A stretch of DNA of 64,000 nucleotides from Neoasaia chiangmaiensis (GTDB lineage Bacteria; Pseudomonadota; Alphaproteobacteria; Acetobacterales; Acetobacteraceae): contig NZ_CP014691.1 in NCBI RefSeq assembly GCF_002005465.1, forward strand, positions 682,001 through 746,000, written 5' to 3'. The notes beneath the pieces are model-generated. The model saw nothing but the letters and a program-made list of their open reading frames with translations, searched no databases and was not told the DNA's origin. A program made the translations under genes and the position numbers. The stretch's first letter is position 1. Each line of letters starts with the position of its first letter. Of the stretch, positions 56,792 to 64,000 are shown piece after piece.

Positions 56792-57949
56792 TCAGGCTGG
56801 CGGTCGCGGCAGCAATACCGTCATCGTGCCGCTTTCGCGCAAGCCACCGGCAACCGCTTCCGCTGCCGGTCCCCACCCGGTGAACAGGTCCGCACGACCC
56901 GGCCCGGCAATGTCCGTCCCGATATCCTGCGCCAGCACCAGATGGCGCCAGTCGCCGACCTGCCCCTGAGCATCCGGTAGTCGCGTTTCCACCCATACGG
57001 GCACACCCAGCGGCATGACATTACGATCGATCGCAATCGACCGCCCTGGCGTCAGACCGATACCCAGGGCACCCGGCGCACCGCTGGCCGCATCGAGGCC
57101 TTCCAGACGCTTGAAGAAAACATAGTTGGCGTTTTTCTCCAGGATGCTCCGTGCCTGATCGGGATGAGCGGCCAACCAGTTGCGGATATTGACCATCGTG
57201 ACGTCATGCGCCGCAAGGTCGCCGTTTTCGACCAGAACATGCCCGATCGGCGTATAGGGGTGCCCGTTGCGACCGCTGTATCCAACGCGCATCACGCTCC
57301 CGTCCGGCATCACGATGCGCCCGGATCCCTGGATCTGAAGAAAGAACAGATCTTCCGGGCTTCGAAGCCATGCCAGTTCCAGCCCTTTGCCCGCCAGCGC
57401 CCCCTGATCGATTTCCGCACGGCTGAAATGCGGCGAAAACCGTCCATCCTGCCAGCGGCCACTGACCCATGACCCCGCCGTGGTCCGTGCACGCACGAGA
57501 TCCGTCGGCCTGGCATAAAGCGGCGTCTGGAAAGCACCCTGCCTTGTTGGAGACCCGAAGACCTGTGGTTCGTAATACCCTGAATAGAACGCGTCCTGTT
57601 CAACGCGGTAGGGAACGAACCATGCCTGAAGATAACGCTGCGCCGAAGAGGCATCATCAGGCGTCGTCGCCAGAACACCGCATGCTCCGGCCCAGTCGCC
57701 CGCGCGGCTGCCGTTGGGAATCGTCGGTGCGCTGCCACCGAGATGCGTCTGTGGCGGCAGGGTCGCGAAACGCCGGCATTCTGCCCGCAGGGATGACAGG
57801 ACGGACAATGCTTCCGCACCGGACCATCCCGTAAGCGCCTCATACGCGACAGGCGTCAGTGACAATGTCTCGTTGGAGGAAGGCTGCTCGGCGCATCCCG
57901 CCACCAGCAGCATCCCCAGCGGCAAGGCGCGCAACGGAGAGAATTTCAT
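56792..57949 (-). CDS. mltA: Membrane-bound lytic murein transglycosylase A
   Basis: Cleaves peptidoglycan between MurNAc and GlcNAc at the outer membrane. The 385-residue product is a lipoprotein (lipobox LLVAGC, Cys19). Typical MltA segments are FYSGYYEPQVFGS, LFFLQIQGSGRI and the catalytic-Asp region QDIGTDIAGPGRADLFTGWG. It follows tim44, as in most alphaproteobacteria, with a 76-base gap. Confidence 0.94.
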   Translation of the reverse strand: MKFSPLRALPLGMLLVAGCAEQPSSNETLSLTPVAYEALTGWSGAEALSVLSSLRAECRRFATLPPQTHLGGSAPTIPNGSRAGDWAGACGVLATTPDDASSAQRYLQAWFVPYRVEQDAFYSGYYEPQVFGSPTRQGAFQTPLYARPTDLVRARTTAGSWVSGRWQDGRFSPHFSRAEIDQGALAGKGLELAWLRSPEDLFFLQIQGSGRIVMPDGSVMRVGYSGRNGHPYTPIGHVLVENGDLAAHDVTMVNIRNWLAAHPDQARSILEKNANYVFFKRLEGLDAASGAPGALGIGLTPGRSIAIDRNVMPLGVPVWVETRLPDAQGQVGDWRHLVLAQDIGTDIAGPGRADLFTGWGPAAEAVAGGLRESGTMTVLLPRPPA

Positions 57950-58025
57950 GGACCGATTTTAACCGAAGACAATCAGAAGAACAGGGGCCGGTCGTACCAC
58001 CGTCGCCCCCCGCTCGCCAACCCCA

Positions 58026-58715
58026 TCATGCAGCGCGTGCTGCCGCCAGACGCCAGGAAGCACCACCGGTCTGCGCGCCGAAAACGCGCTCGAAACGCCA
58101 GAGGTCGGAAAATTCGGTGACGGATTCCGTCCCGACCAGCGGCTGGCTGTCGCGATCGTTCAGAAGGCTGATCTGCCGCGAGACGATCAGCACGTCGATC
58201 GCGCCGCGGGTCACACCCTGCGCCGGCTCCGCCACATCCGCGTCCTGAATCGCCAATGACTGGATTGCAACGATCTCCGTTCGCTGGACCTCCCCGGCCG
58301 CCTCCCGCGCATCGATTGCCGCCGCGAAACCAGCATAAGCGTCCGGCGTCAGCGCGGCACGCAGCTTCTCCCGGTCCCCCATGGCAAACGCCGTCACCAC
58401 ATTCCGAAACGACGTCTCGACCCCGCGCAGAAACTTTTCCGGAGAGAAGCCCGGTTCCACCAGGGCCATGCGCCCCAGTATGCCGCCGACACGCGTCGCA
58501 GGGGCGGGAATGTCCAGAGCGGCGCCCGGTTCCTCGACCTTGGGCGCCACGTCGGTCCTGGGCTGCACGGCACGGGGCGAAGCGACATGGCGCACCGCAG
58601 CCATCTCCTGAACGCCCATGCGTCGCCCCAGAACGCTGCGTAGCCGAAGCGCCAGGAGAATGCTGATGATCGCAAAGATCACGATATCGTAGGGAATATG
58701 AGATAGAACGGACAT
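58026..58715 (-). CDS. Tim44/TimA-domain membrane protein
   Basis: Protein of 229 residues with one N-terminal helix (about 8-25), a Pro-rich linker and a C-terminal Tim44-like domain (FSPEKFLRGVETSFRNVVTAFAMGDREKLRAALT is the start of it, about residues 88-120). The family is related to the mitochondrial import motor adaptor Tim44. In bacteria it binds unknown partners at the inner membrane. It is divergent from secB across 188 bases, the usual alphaproteobacterial arrangement. Confidence 0.9.
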   Translation of the reverse strand: MSVLSHIPYDIVIFAIISILLALRLRSVLGRRMGVQEMAAVRHVASPRAVQPRTDVAPKVEEPGAALDIPAPATRVGGILGRMALVEPGFSPEKFLRGVETSFRNVVTAFAMGDREKLRAALTPDAYAGFAAAIDAREAAGEVQRTEIVAIQSLAIQDADVAEPAQGVTRGAIDVLIVSRQISLLNDRDSQPLVGTESVTEFSDLWRFERVFGAQTGGASWRLAAARAA

Positions 58716-58903
58716 GGACGTCGGCTTTGCTGAAATCTGGAGAATATAGCGCGTTCTCCTTAATTAGGTTTTCAACGCCGCCATCACAACATGCGATCTT
58801 CATTTGGGCTGTTGGCGGCATAGCCCGGGCATGCTACCGCGCAGGACAAGACGCGCGACCTGGCCGTCGTGCGCGTGTCGTCCTCCCGCAATTGAGAGAG
58901 CCC

Positions 58904-59431
58904 ATGTCCGAAAGCAATCCGACCCCCGCCAACGATACGCCGGAGAACGGCGCACCGCCGGGCATGCCGCTTGCCGTTAACCTGCAATACACCAGGGATC
59001 TGTCGTTCGAAGTGCCGGCCGGCGCCGCCATCTTCAAGACACTCCGTGGCGCACCGCAAGTCGGCGTGAATATCGACGTCCGGGTGGACCCGATCGAGGA
59101 AAACCAGCCGATCTTCGAAGTCTCGCTGGTCGTCCGCGTGGAAGCAACGGAGCCGCCGGAACAGGAAGGCGGCCAGAACGGCCGCACCGTCTTCATCGCC
59201 GACCTGACCTATGCCGCGATCGTGACGCTGAATAACGCACCGCAGGAAATCGTCGAGCCGCTTCTGCTGGTCGAAGTGCCGCGCCTGATCTTCCCGTTCG
59301 CGCGCAACATCATCAGCGACGTCACGCGCGACGGCGGTTTCCCGTCCGTCGTCCTGGCCCCGATCGACTTCGTGGCCCTGTGGCAGGCCAAGCGGGCCGC
59401 GCAGTTCCCGGAACCCGCCGGTCACGCCTGA
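58904..59431 (+). CDS. secB: Protein-export chaperone SecB
   Basis: Tetrameric cytosolic chaperone that keeps preproteins unfolded and hands them to SecA. The 175-residue product has VNLQYTRDLSFEVP, LTYAAIVTLNNAP and VEVPRLIFPFARNIISDVTRDGGFP, all SecB marks. GAGAG lies just before the ATG at 58904. Longer frames are spurious. Confidence 0.96.
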   Translation: MSESNPTPANDTPENGAPPGMPLAVNLQYTRDLSFEVPAGAAIFKTLRGAPQVGVNIDVRVDPIEENQPIFEVSLVVRVEATEPPEQEGGQNGRTVFIADLTYAAIVTLNNAPQEIVEPLLLVEVPRLIFPFARNIISDVTRDGGFPSVVLAPIDFVALWQAKRAAQFPEPAGHA

Positions 59432-59441
59432 TCGGAACAGG

Positions 59442-59469
59442 GACCTCGGGCGCTGGCGTGCCCGAGGTC
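59442..59469. terminator. Hairpin between convergent secB and Gfo/Idh genes
   Basis: GACCTCGGGC pairs perfectly with GCCCGAGGTC across an eight-base loop, in the 42-base gap between two convergent stops. No clear T-run, so it is a probable bidirectional terminator. Confidence 0.65.
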
Positions 59470-59473
59470 ATCC

Positions 59474-60589
59474 TTATGCTGACTGGGGAACGATGCCGAT
59501 CATCTGGTCCTCGGACGGCTCCTTCACCACTTTCAACGAGCGAACCTGATCAGGCTCCGCCCGACGCTCACGACGACGCGGCTCTAGTTTCTGCGCCTCG
59601 CCGGTTTCCAGCGCACGTTCGACAGCCGCCAGAACGCGGACGTCCATCAGCCCCTCTTCACCATTGGGCTCCGGATCGATGTCGTTCAGAATGCAGTCCG
59701 AGAAATAATCCGTCTCCCCGCCGAATTGTTCGACCGGCTTTTGCGCGCGCGTCTCTTCCTTGCCATCGATGATCGTTCGATAGGTGATGCCGATGCTCGG
59801 CCCGAACATGAAGCATGGTCCCGCATGGACGGTCCCCTTGTCGCCCACCAGCGTGAAAGTCTCGACCGGCGCGGAGGCATAGCTGACGGTGAAATGTGCC
59901 AGTTTTTCATCCGGGAAACGCAACGTGACCGACACCGTATCGAAAAAATTGAAGTTACGCCCCGGCGTCTTGCTGCCGACAGCCCGCACCTCGATCGGCT
60001 CGTCACCGAACAGGTTCCGCACAGCGTTGAGCGGGTATGTCCCCATGTCCGGCACGGGGCCTGACCAGTAGCCCGAATGGCCACGATGGTTTTCTTCCGA
60101 GAAATTCTGTCCGAACGTCGAATTGAAGATCATGAGCCGACCGAAATCACCCTGTCGGCAACGCTCGATCAGTTCCACCGTCCCGGGTTCGCAATGCAGC
60201 CGGTAGGCAATCATCAGCTTGCCTCCGCCACGTCGCTGGGCGTCGATAATGGCCTGACAATCCTCGACGCTCGCCTCCATCGCCTTTTCCAGCAGGACAT
60301 GCTTGCCCGCTTCCAGCGCCGGCACGGCATAAAGGCGATGCTTGGCATTGGGTGTGGCGATATAGAAGGCGTCGATATCGTCGGACGCGCAAAGCTGCGC
60401 GAAGTCGTCGTATCCATACGCGGGAATATTATATTGCTTGGCGAGCTTGTCCGCTTTCTCCGGGTCGCCCGTCACCAGCGCCACCAGTTCAGAATTTTCC
60501 GCGCGCGCAATGCCCGGCATGAACGCCTGCTGCGATATCTGGCCGCTGCCGACCACGGCATAACGCACTTTCTTTGTCGATCCGAACAT
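59474..60589 (-). CDS. Gfo/Idh/MocA family oxidoreductase
   Basis: NAD(P)-dependent sugar-type oxidoreductase of 371 residues. Rossmann motif VGSGQISQQAFMPGI is near residue 13. The usual EKP motif reads EKAME, so the Pro is replaced by Ala while the catalytic Lys is kept. AYRLHCEPGT and the later GPVPDMGTYPLNAVRNL resemble glucose-fructose oxidoreductase. No signal peptide is seen, so it is cytosolic. The substrate is unknown. AGGGG and TAGGA lie upstream of the ATG. The C-terminus has a basic stretch RRRERRAEP. Confidence 0.87.
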   Translation of the reverse strand: MFGSTKKVRYAVVGSGQISQQAFMPGIARAENSELVALVTGDPEKADKLAKQYNIPAYGYDDFAQLCASDDIDAFYIATPNAKHRLYAVPALEAGKHVLLEKAMEASVEDCQAIIDAQRRGGGKLMIAYRLHCEPGTVELIERCRQGDFGRLMIFNSTFGQNFSEENHRGHSGYWSGPVPDMGTYPLNAVRNLFGDEPIEVRAVGSKTPGRNFNFFDTVSVTLRFPDEKLAHFTVSYASAPVETFTLVGDKGTVHAGPCFMFGPSIGITYRTIIDGKEETRAQKPVEQFGGETDYFSDCILNDIDPEPNGEEGLMDVRVLAAVERALETGEAQKLEPRRRERRAEPDQVRSLKVVKEPSEDQMIGIVPQSA

Positions 60590-60595
60590 GTCCTA

Positions 60596-60637
60596 CCCCT
60601 TTTGCTGATCTCGCAATCCAACGTTGCGAAAGAAGGG
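60596..60637. promoter_or_regulatory. Nested dyad between divergent genes
   Basis: TCGCAA and TTGCGA flank a seven-base spacer (60611-60629), and outside them CCCCTTT and AAGGGG form a second symmetric pair. The position between divergent starts suggests an operator, but the protein that would bind it is unknown. Confidence 0.3.
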
Positions 60638-60702
60638 GCAGTTGCCGAAAACTTCCCTGTTGCATCTGCCGTTATACGACAATCCAACATCGGAGGCCGA
60701 TC

Positions 60703-61011
60703 ATGCCACGTGGCGATAAATCGAGCTACACGGACAAGCAGAAACGCCAGGCCGAACATATCGAGGAAGGTTATGAGAAGCGCGGCGTTCCCGAGGAGGA
60801 AGCCGAGCGACGCGCCTGGGCCACGGTCAACAAGGAAACCGGCGGCGGCAGGAAAAGCGGCAGCGGTCGGGGGCACCCGGTCAATACCGAGCCTTCGCAC
60901 AAGGGCGGCGAAACAGGGGGCGCCGCATCGGCTCACCGCCCGAAAGCCGACCGGTCCGCAGCCGCGAAGAAGGCGGCGGAAACAAGACGCAGGAACGCCG
61001 CGAAATCTTAA
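60703..61011 (+). CDS. Small basic protein, 'plasmid stabilization'-type family
   Basis: Protein of 102 residues with GDKSSYTDKQKRQAEHIEEG, then GVPEEEAERRAWATVNKETGGG, which matches a chromosomal family often labelled plasmid stabilization protein. That name does not rest on function here. The C-terminal 45 residues are Gly/Lys/Ala/Arg-rich, like a histone H1 tail, so nucleic acid binding is plausible. GGAGG lies six bases before the ATG. There is no toxin or plasmid gene nearby. Confidence 0.8.
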   Translation: MPRGDKSSYTDKQKRQAEHIEEGYEKRGVPEEEAERRAWATVNKETGGGRKSGSGRGHPVNTEPSHKGGETGGAASAHRPKADRSAAAKKAAETRRRNAAKS

Positions 61012-61024
61012 TTCCCATGTCCCG

Positions 61025-62110
61025 TCAGCGCTTGTCGCGCAGAAGGCGGAATATGGCGCCCTGACGATCGTCACTGACCAGGACCGATCCGTCGGGCAGC
61101 GGCTGCACATCGGCCGGACGGCCAAGGACATGACCATCGGCATCGCGGAAGTCCAGCAGAACCTGCTGGTTCATATCCCGGGATATGCCGACAACCCGGT
61201 AGCCCGATGGTGTGCCCCTGTTCCACGATCCGTGCTCGGCAACAATGATGCCATCATGCAAGCCGGGCCAGTCGCCCATGCGGTAGAAGCGCATCCCAAG
61301 CGCTGCAACATGCGCGCCCAGCTTGGCGACCGGCGGCGTATAGTTCGTGCATGAATGCCCCTTCCCAAATACCGGGTCTGTAATGTCTCCCTGATGGCAA
61401 TAAGGGTAGCCGAACTCCTGTCCCTCATGATCGAGACGGTTAAGTTCATCGCTTGGAATATCATCGCCAAGATTGTCGCGGCCGTTATCGGTGAACCAGA
61501 GCTTCCGCGTGTCGGGTTGCCAGTCGAAGCCGACGCTGTTGCGGATACCGAAAGCGATATCCTGACGATGCCCGCCATCCGCATCCATCCGCAGGATCTT
61601 GCCAAAATCGTGCCCCACAGAGCAGATGTTGCACGGCGCGCCGATTGGCACATAAAGTTTGTCATCCGGCCCGAAGGCAATGAATCTCCAGTCATGGTCG
61701 CCTGCCCGCCAGGGAAGGCCCTTCACCAGTTCCCTGGGTTGCGGCGGTGCATCAAGCGACGACATGATGTTCGGCAACACCAGGATGCGTGCGACGTCGG
61801 CCACATATAGCGTGCCATTGTGAAAGGCGACGCCGACCGGCATGTCCAGATCATGCGCCACGACATGCACGCGAGCAGCATGGTCGGGATGAAGCGGATC
61901 GTAGGTTATCGCATAGACGTTCCCCGCATTCATCGAACCGACAAAGATCGTCCCGGATGGCCCCAGCGTCATCTCCCGCGCCGAAGGCACATCGGGCGCG
62001 AAAACCTCGACGCGGTAGCCGGTCGCCGGATGAGGCAATGTCACGGCATGACCGGCACTGGCCAATGCCCCGCCGAGAACCGCAGTCAACATGCAGGACA
62101 GGCGTTTCAC
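61025..62110 (-). CDS. Sorbosone-dehydrogenase-like PQQ beta-propeller protein
   Basis: Exported protein of 361 residues with a signal peptide to about residue 22 (SAGHAV). The six-bladed propeller of the glucose/sorbosone dehydrogenase family is visible in repeated motifs such as VGSMNAGNVYAI, FGIRNSVGFDWQPDTRKLWFTDNGRDNLGDD and GFDW. These proteins often oxidise sugars with PQQ in the periplasm, which suits acetic acid bacteria. The substrate is not determined. The start is GTG at 62110, overlapping the DUF1810 stop by four bases. Confidence 0.86.
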   Translation of the reverse strand: MKRLSCMLTAVLGGALASAGHAVTLPHPATGYRVEVFAPDVPSAREMTLGPSGTIFVGSMNAGNVYAITYDPLHPDHAARVHVVAHDLDMPVGVAFHNGTLYVADVARILVLPNIMSSLDAPPQPRELVKGLPWRAGDHDWRFIAFGPDDKLYVPIGAPCNICSVGHDFGKILRMDADGGHRQDIAFGIRNSVGFDWQPDTRKLWFTDNGRDNLGDDIPSDELNRLDHEGQEFGYPYCHQGDITDPVFGKGHSCTNYTPPVAKLGAHVAALGMRFYRMGDWPGLHDGIIVAEHGSWNRGTPSGYRVVGISRDMNQQVLLDFRDADGHVLGRPADVQPLPDGSVLVSDDRQGAIFRLLRDKR

Positions 62111-62547
62111 GCATCGTCTCCATCGGTATCCAGCAATTTACGGGTCAATGGATCGTCCTCGCCGCCGAAGAAAGCCGCAAGCGCGCGTTCGAACACCGCC
62201 TCATCGGGTACAGCCGCTCGAAAAAGCGTCATGCAGGACCGGAATTTCAGATCGTCCGGCGTCCCGAATATCGCGGTAATGCTCTTCTTTTCATGCTGCA
62301 CCACCAGCGCCGTGTCGTCGCGCAATCTGCCGCCCAGAACCGGATGCGCTGCATAGGCCCGGGCTTCCGCCAGGGATGCGATCCCGTAGCGACGCGCCAT
62401 CTCACTACGCCCCAATTCGCGCAGTTGCGGAAAAACGAACCACATCCAGTGACTGGTCTTGTGCCCGGCAGCCAGTTCGCGCCGAACCGCCGTCATCACC
62501 GGTTGCTGGGCGTCGAGGAAACGATGAAGGTCGAATGATTCACTCAT
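62107..62547 (-). CDS. DUF1810 family protein
   Basis: Small soluble protein of 146 residues. The start FDLHRFLDAQQPVMTAVRREL and the central SHWMWFVFPQLRELGRSEMARRYGI are diagnostic of DUF1810, also called YidB/calpastatin-like. Function is unknown. The ATG at 62547 lies eight bases inside the hemD end. It is co-translated with hemD and sorbosone dehydrogenase. Confidence 0.9.
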   Translation of the reverse strand: MSESFDLHRFLDAQQPVMTAVRRELAAGHKTSHWMWFVFPQLRELGRSEMARRYGIASLAEARAYAAHPVLGGRLRDDTALVVQHEKKSITAIFGTPDDLKFRSCMTLFRAAVPDEAVFERALAAFFGGEDDPLTRKLLDTDGDDA

Positions 62548-63304
62548 GGTCGCGGCTTTCGCTCCGGGGGTTCCTTCCCAGAACGTCCAGCAGCGCAGCC
62601 TGTTCCGGGCGAGCGGCAACCTCCAGCCGCGACCATCCCGCAGCACGGAGCGGCACAGCAACCTGCTCCGACAAGGCGATGGCGCGTATCGGCGATCGAG
62701 CAGATTCCGGAAGTTTCGACACGCAGCGAAGAAACGCAACCGCCGTCGCTGCCGAGAAAAGCAGGACGGCATCCACCGTGCCAGTGGCTAGTTCTCGCGC
62801 AGCCGGGGATGGCAGTTTCGTCGCCGCCTGCGCCCTGTAAACCACCCGCCGCGTGACGCGCCAACCCTGTTGTCGCGCACCCTGCGCCAGGACCGCCCCC
62901 TGCCTCCTGGCAATCGGCAATAAAACGCGCGATCCACCGCCTGTCGGAGAGCCTAAGAGTGTCAGAAGTGCTGCAGCGTCGCCATCAGCCGAGCGCACGC
63001 ATTGAAACCCGGCCTCTCGGGCACGCTGCGCCGTTGCCGCGCCAACCGTCAGAAGGGAGGCATCGAAAGGCACGACACCGACAAGCGACGGCACCGCCTG
63101 CCCGCTACCGAGTAGAACATGGTCGAAGCCATGGGCATCCAGACGCAGCGGGCAATGACGGATCAGCAGCATCGGCGCCGCAATCGGCCGCCAGCCCAGC
63201 GACTCGACCCGTGGCAGTGTCGCCGAAAGCCCCGGCTCCGGACGCGTCACCAGAACCGCGTCTCTTACAGGCCCTGACGACCGGCCATTCGGGCCGCGCG
63301 TCAA
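62540..63304 (-). CDS. hemD: Uroporphyrinogen-III synthase
   Basis: Cyclises hydroxymethylbilane to uroporphyrinogen III. The 254-residue protein has AVLVTRPEPGLSATLPRVESLGW at its N-terminus and VLLFSAATAVAFL in the second domain, both typical. Sequence conservation is low in this family, so the hemC neighbour adds weight. The start seems to be TTG at 63304, overlapping the hemC stop by four bases. No in-frame ATG lies before the conserved strand. Confidence 0.87.
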   Translation of the reverse strand: MTRGPNGRSSGPVRDAVLVTRPEPGLSATLPRVESLGWRPIAAPMLLIRHCPLRLDAHGFDHVLLGSGQAVPSLVGVVPFDASLLTVGAATAQRAREAGFQCVRSADGDAAALLTLLGSPTGGGSRVLLPIARRQGAVLAQGARQQGWRVTRRVVYRAQAATKLPSPAARELATGTVDAVLLFSAATAVAFLRCVSKLPESARSPIRAIALSEQVAVPLRAAGWSRLEVAARPEQAALLDVLGRNPRSESRDHE

Positions 63305-64000
63305 TCCTCGAAGATATCGGCCGGTGAGTCCTTGCGCAGCGACGCACCGAGTTCCTGCCCCAGACGCAGCGCGTCACCCGGCGCACCGACCAGTTCACGC
63401 TTCAGGAAGAAGGACCCGTCCTCCCGCGCCACCAGCCCCGTCAGAACCAGATCGTATCCGCTGAGCGCACCATGACCGGTCCGACCGCCGGGTTTCGCGA
63501 CAAGCCGCGCGTAGCCGCCGATCGGCGTGCGACAGGAACCATCCAGAACGGCAAGAAGCGCCCGTTCGGCCGTCGCCACCGCGCGGGCTTCCGGATCCTC
63601 GATCGCGGAAAGCAGGTCGAGAAGCTCCACATCCGCTGAGCGCGCCGTCACACCGACGATCCCCTGTCCCGCCGCCGGAATCATCTCCGAAGGATCGAGC
63701 ACGACATCGGCGCGGTCCTCCATGCCCAGACGCCGCAATCCGGCGAGAGCCAGCATGGTCGCATCGCACGCGCCGCCCGACAGCTTGTCGAGACGCGTCT
63801 GCACATTGCCCCGCAACAGACAGAACCGCAGATCGGGCCGACGATGCAGCAATTGTGCCTGCCGGCGGACGGACGCGCAGCCGATCAAGGCATTCGGCGG
63901 CAGAACATCCAGCGGGTCGGCCCCCTCCCGCACGGCGGCACGCAGACGCGGATGCAGAAGCAGAACGTCGCGCGCATCCTCCCGCTTCAATGTGCAGGCG
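63301..64000 (-). CDS. hemC: Porphobilinogen deaminase, 3' part (cut by window end)
   Basis: Assembles hydroxymethylbilane from four porphobilinogens. About 233 C-terminal residues are visible. The fragment begins near the active-site KREDARD and includes CASVRRQAQLL, LRGNVQTRLDKL, and the DGSCRTPIGG segment that binds the dipyrromethane cofactor through Cys. The N-terminal third is outside the window. It overlaps hemD by four bases in a hemCD operon. Confidence 0.93.
   Translation of the reverse strand, partial: ACTLKREDARDVLLLHPRLRAAVREGADPLDVLPPNALIGCASVRRQAQLLHRRPDLRFCLLRGNVQTRLDKLSGGACDATMLALAGLRRLGMEDRADVVLDPSEMIPAAGQGIVGVTARSADVELLDLLSAIEDPEARAVATAERALLAVLDGSCRTPIGGYARLVAKPGGRTGHGALSGYDLVLTGLVAREDGSFFLKRELVGAPGDALRLGQELGASLRKDSPADIFED

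Noticed and set aside
60703-61011. Plasmid or toxin-antitoxin origin suggested by the family label 'plasmid stabilization'
   Set aside because: No partner gene, replication gene or mobile element is nearby, and surrounding genes are chromosomal housekeeping genes.

Overview
The window looks like chromosomal DNA from an alphaproteobacterium of the acetic acid bacteria (Acetobacteraceae). The evidence is the GC-rich sequence, a class I lysyl-tRNA synthetase, a cyoABCD-type ubiquinol oxidase, an SDR that closely resembles Gluconobacter xylitol dehydrogenase, a sorbosone-dehydrogenase-like protein, a tri-haem quinol peroxidase and the secB / tim44-mltA-smr neighbourhood. Genus is inference only. 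Genes are packed tightly, with many 1-11 base overlaps and several GTG or TTG starts. I found no tRNA, rRNA, CRISPR array, transposase or prophage.

Layout. 1-6.8 kb: NCS1 permease, then a leftward hda-ppk-ppx-cdh run (replication control, polyphosphate, CDP-diacylglycerol hydrolysis). 6.8-8.5 kb: purMN. 8.5-11.7 kb: two paralogous DUF2142 membrane proteins and ndk. 11.9-15.2 kb: a YheS-type ABC-F ATPase and an AI-2E/PerM membrane protein. 15.2-19.9 kb: a glycan-initiation set (WbpE-like aminotransferase, WbpM/PglF-like dehydratase, WbpL/WecA-like phosphoglycosyltransferase) plus a small unknown protein. 20-25.6 kb: MarR regulator, M17 aminopeptidase, then SUV3-like helicase, S4 protein and FdxA. 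25.6-30.9 kb: cyoDCBA and a Bax-inhibitor-1 protein. 31-36.7 kb: ThpR and a uracil-DNA-glycosylase-like protein facing a lysS-mprF-marC operon in which mprF lacks most of its synthase domain. 36.8-41.8 kb: DinG/Rad3 helicase, exported amidase, TlpA-like thioredoxin. 41.9-45.4 kb: groESL with a CIRCE element and small DUF proteins. 45.4-51.4 kb: a leftward mtnP - xylitol-dehydrogenase-like SDR - RND adaptor - CzcA-type RND pump run. 51.6-60.6 kb: hemF, a Bug-like protein, then smr, tri-haem peroxidase, orphan TSPPY DNA methyltransferase, mltA and tim44 opposite secB, and a Gfo/Idh/MocA oxidoreductase. 60.7-64 kb: a histone-tail-like small protein, sorbosone dehydrogenase, DUF1810, hemD and the 3' part of hemC.

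How the genes work together. Cyo oxidase and the tri-haem peroxidase would both draw electrons from ubiquinol, fitting the oxidative periplasm of acetic acid bacteria. HemC, HemD and HemF feed haem to them. LysS makes the Lys-tRNA that an intact MprF would use for lipid lysinylation, but here MprF may be reduced to a flippase. The 15-20 kb set can plausibly make a modified UDP-GlcNAc derivative and load an amino-sugar phosphate on undecaprenyl phosphate. I see no obvious defence or mobile system. The most interesting points are the truncated MprF beside LysS, the orphan methyltransferase and peroxidase sitting inside the tim44-mltA-smr neighbourhood, the compact glycan set with an unknown partner, and the DUF2142 pair.
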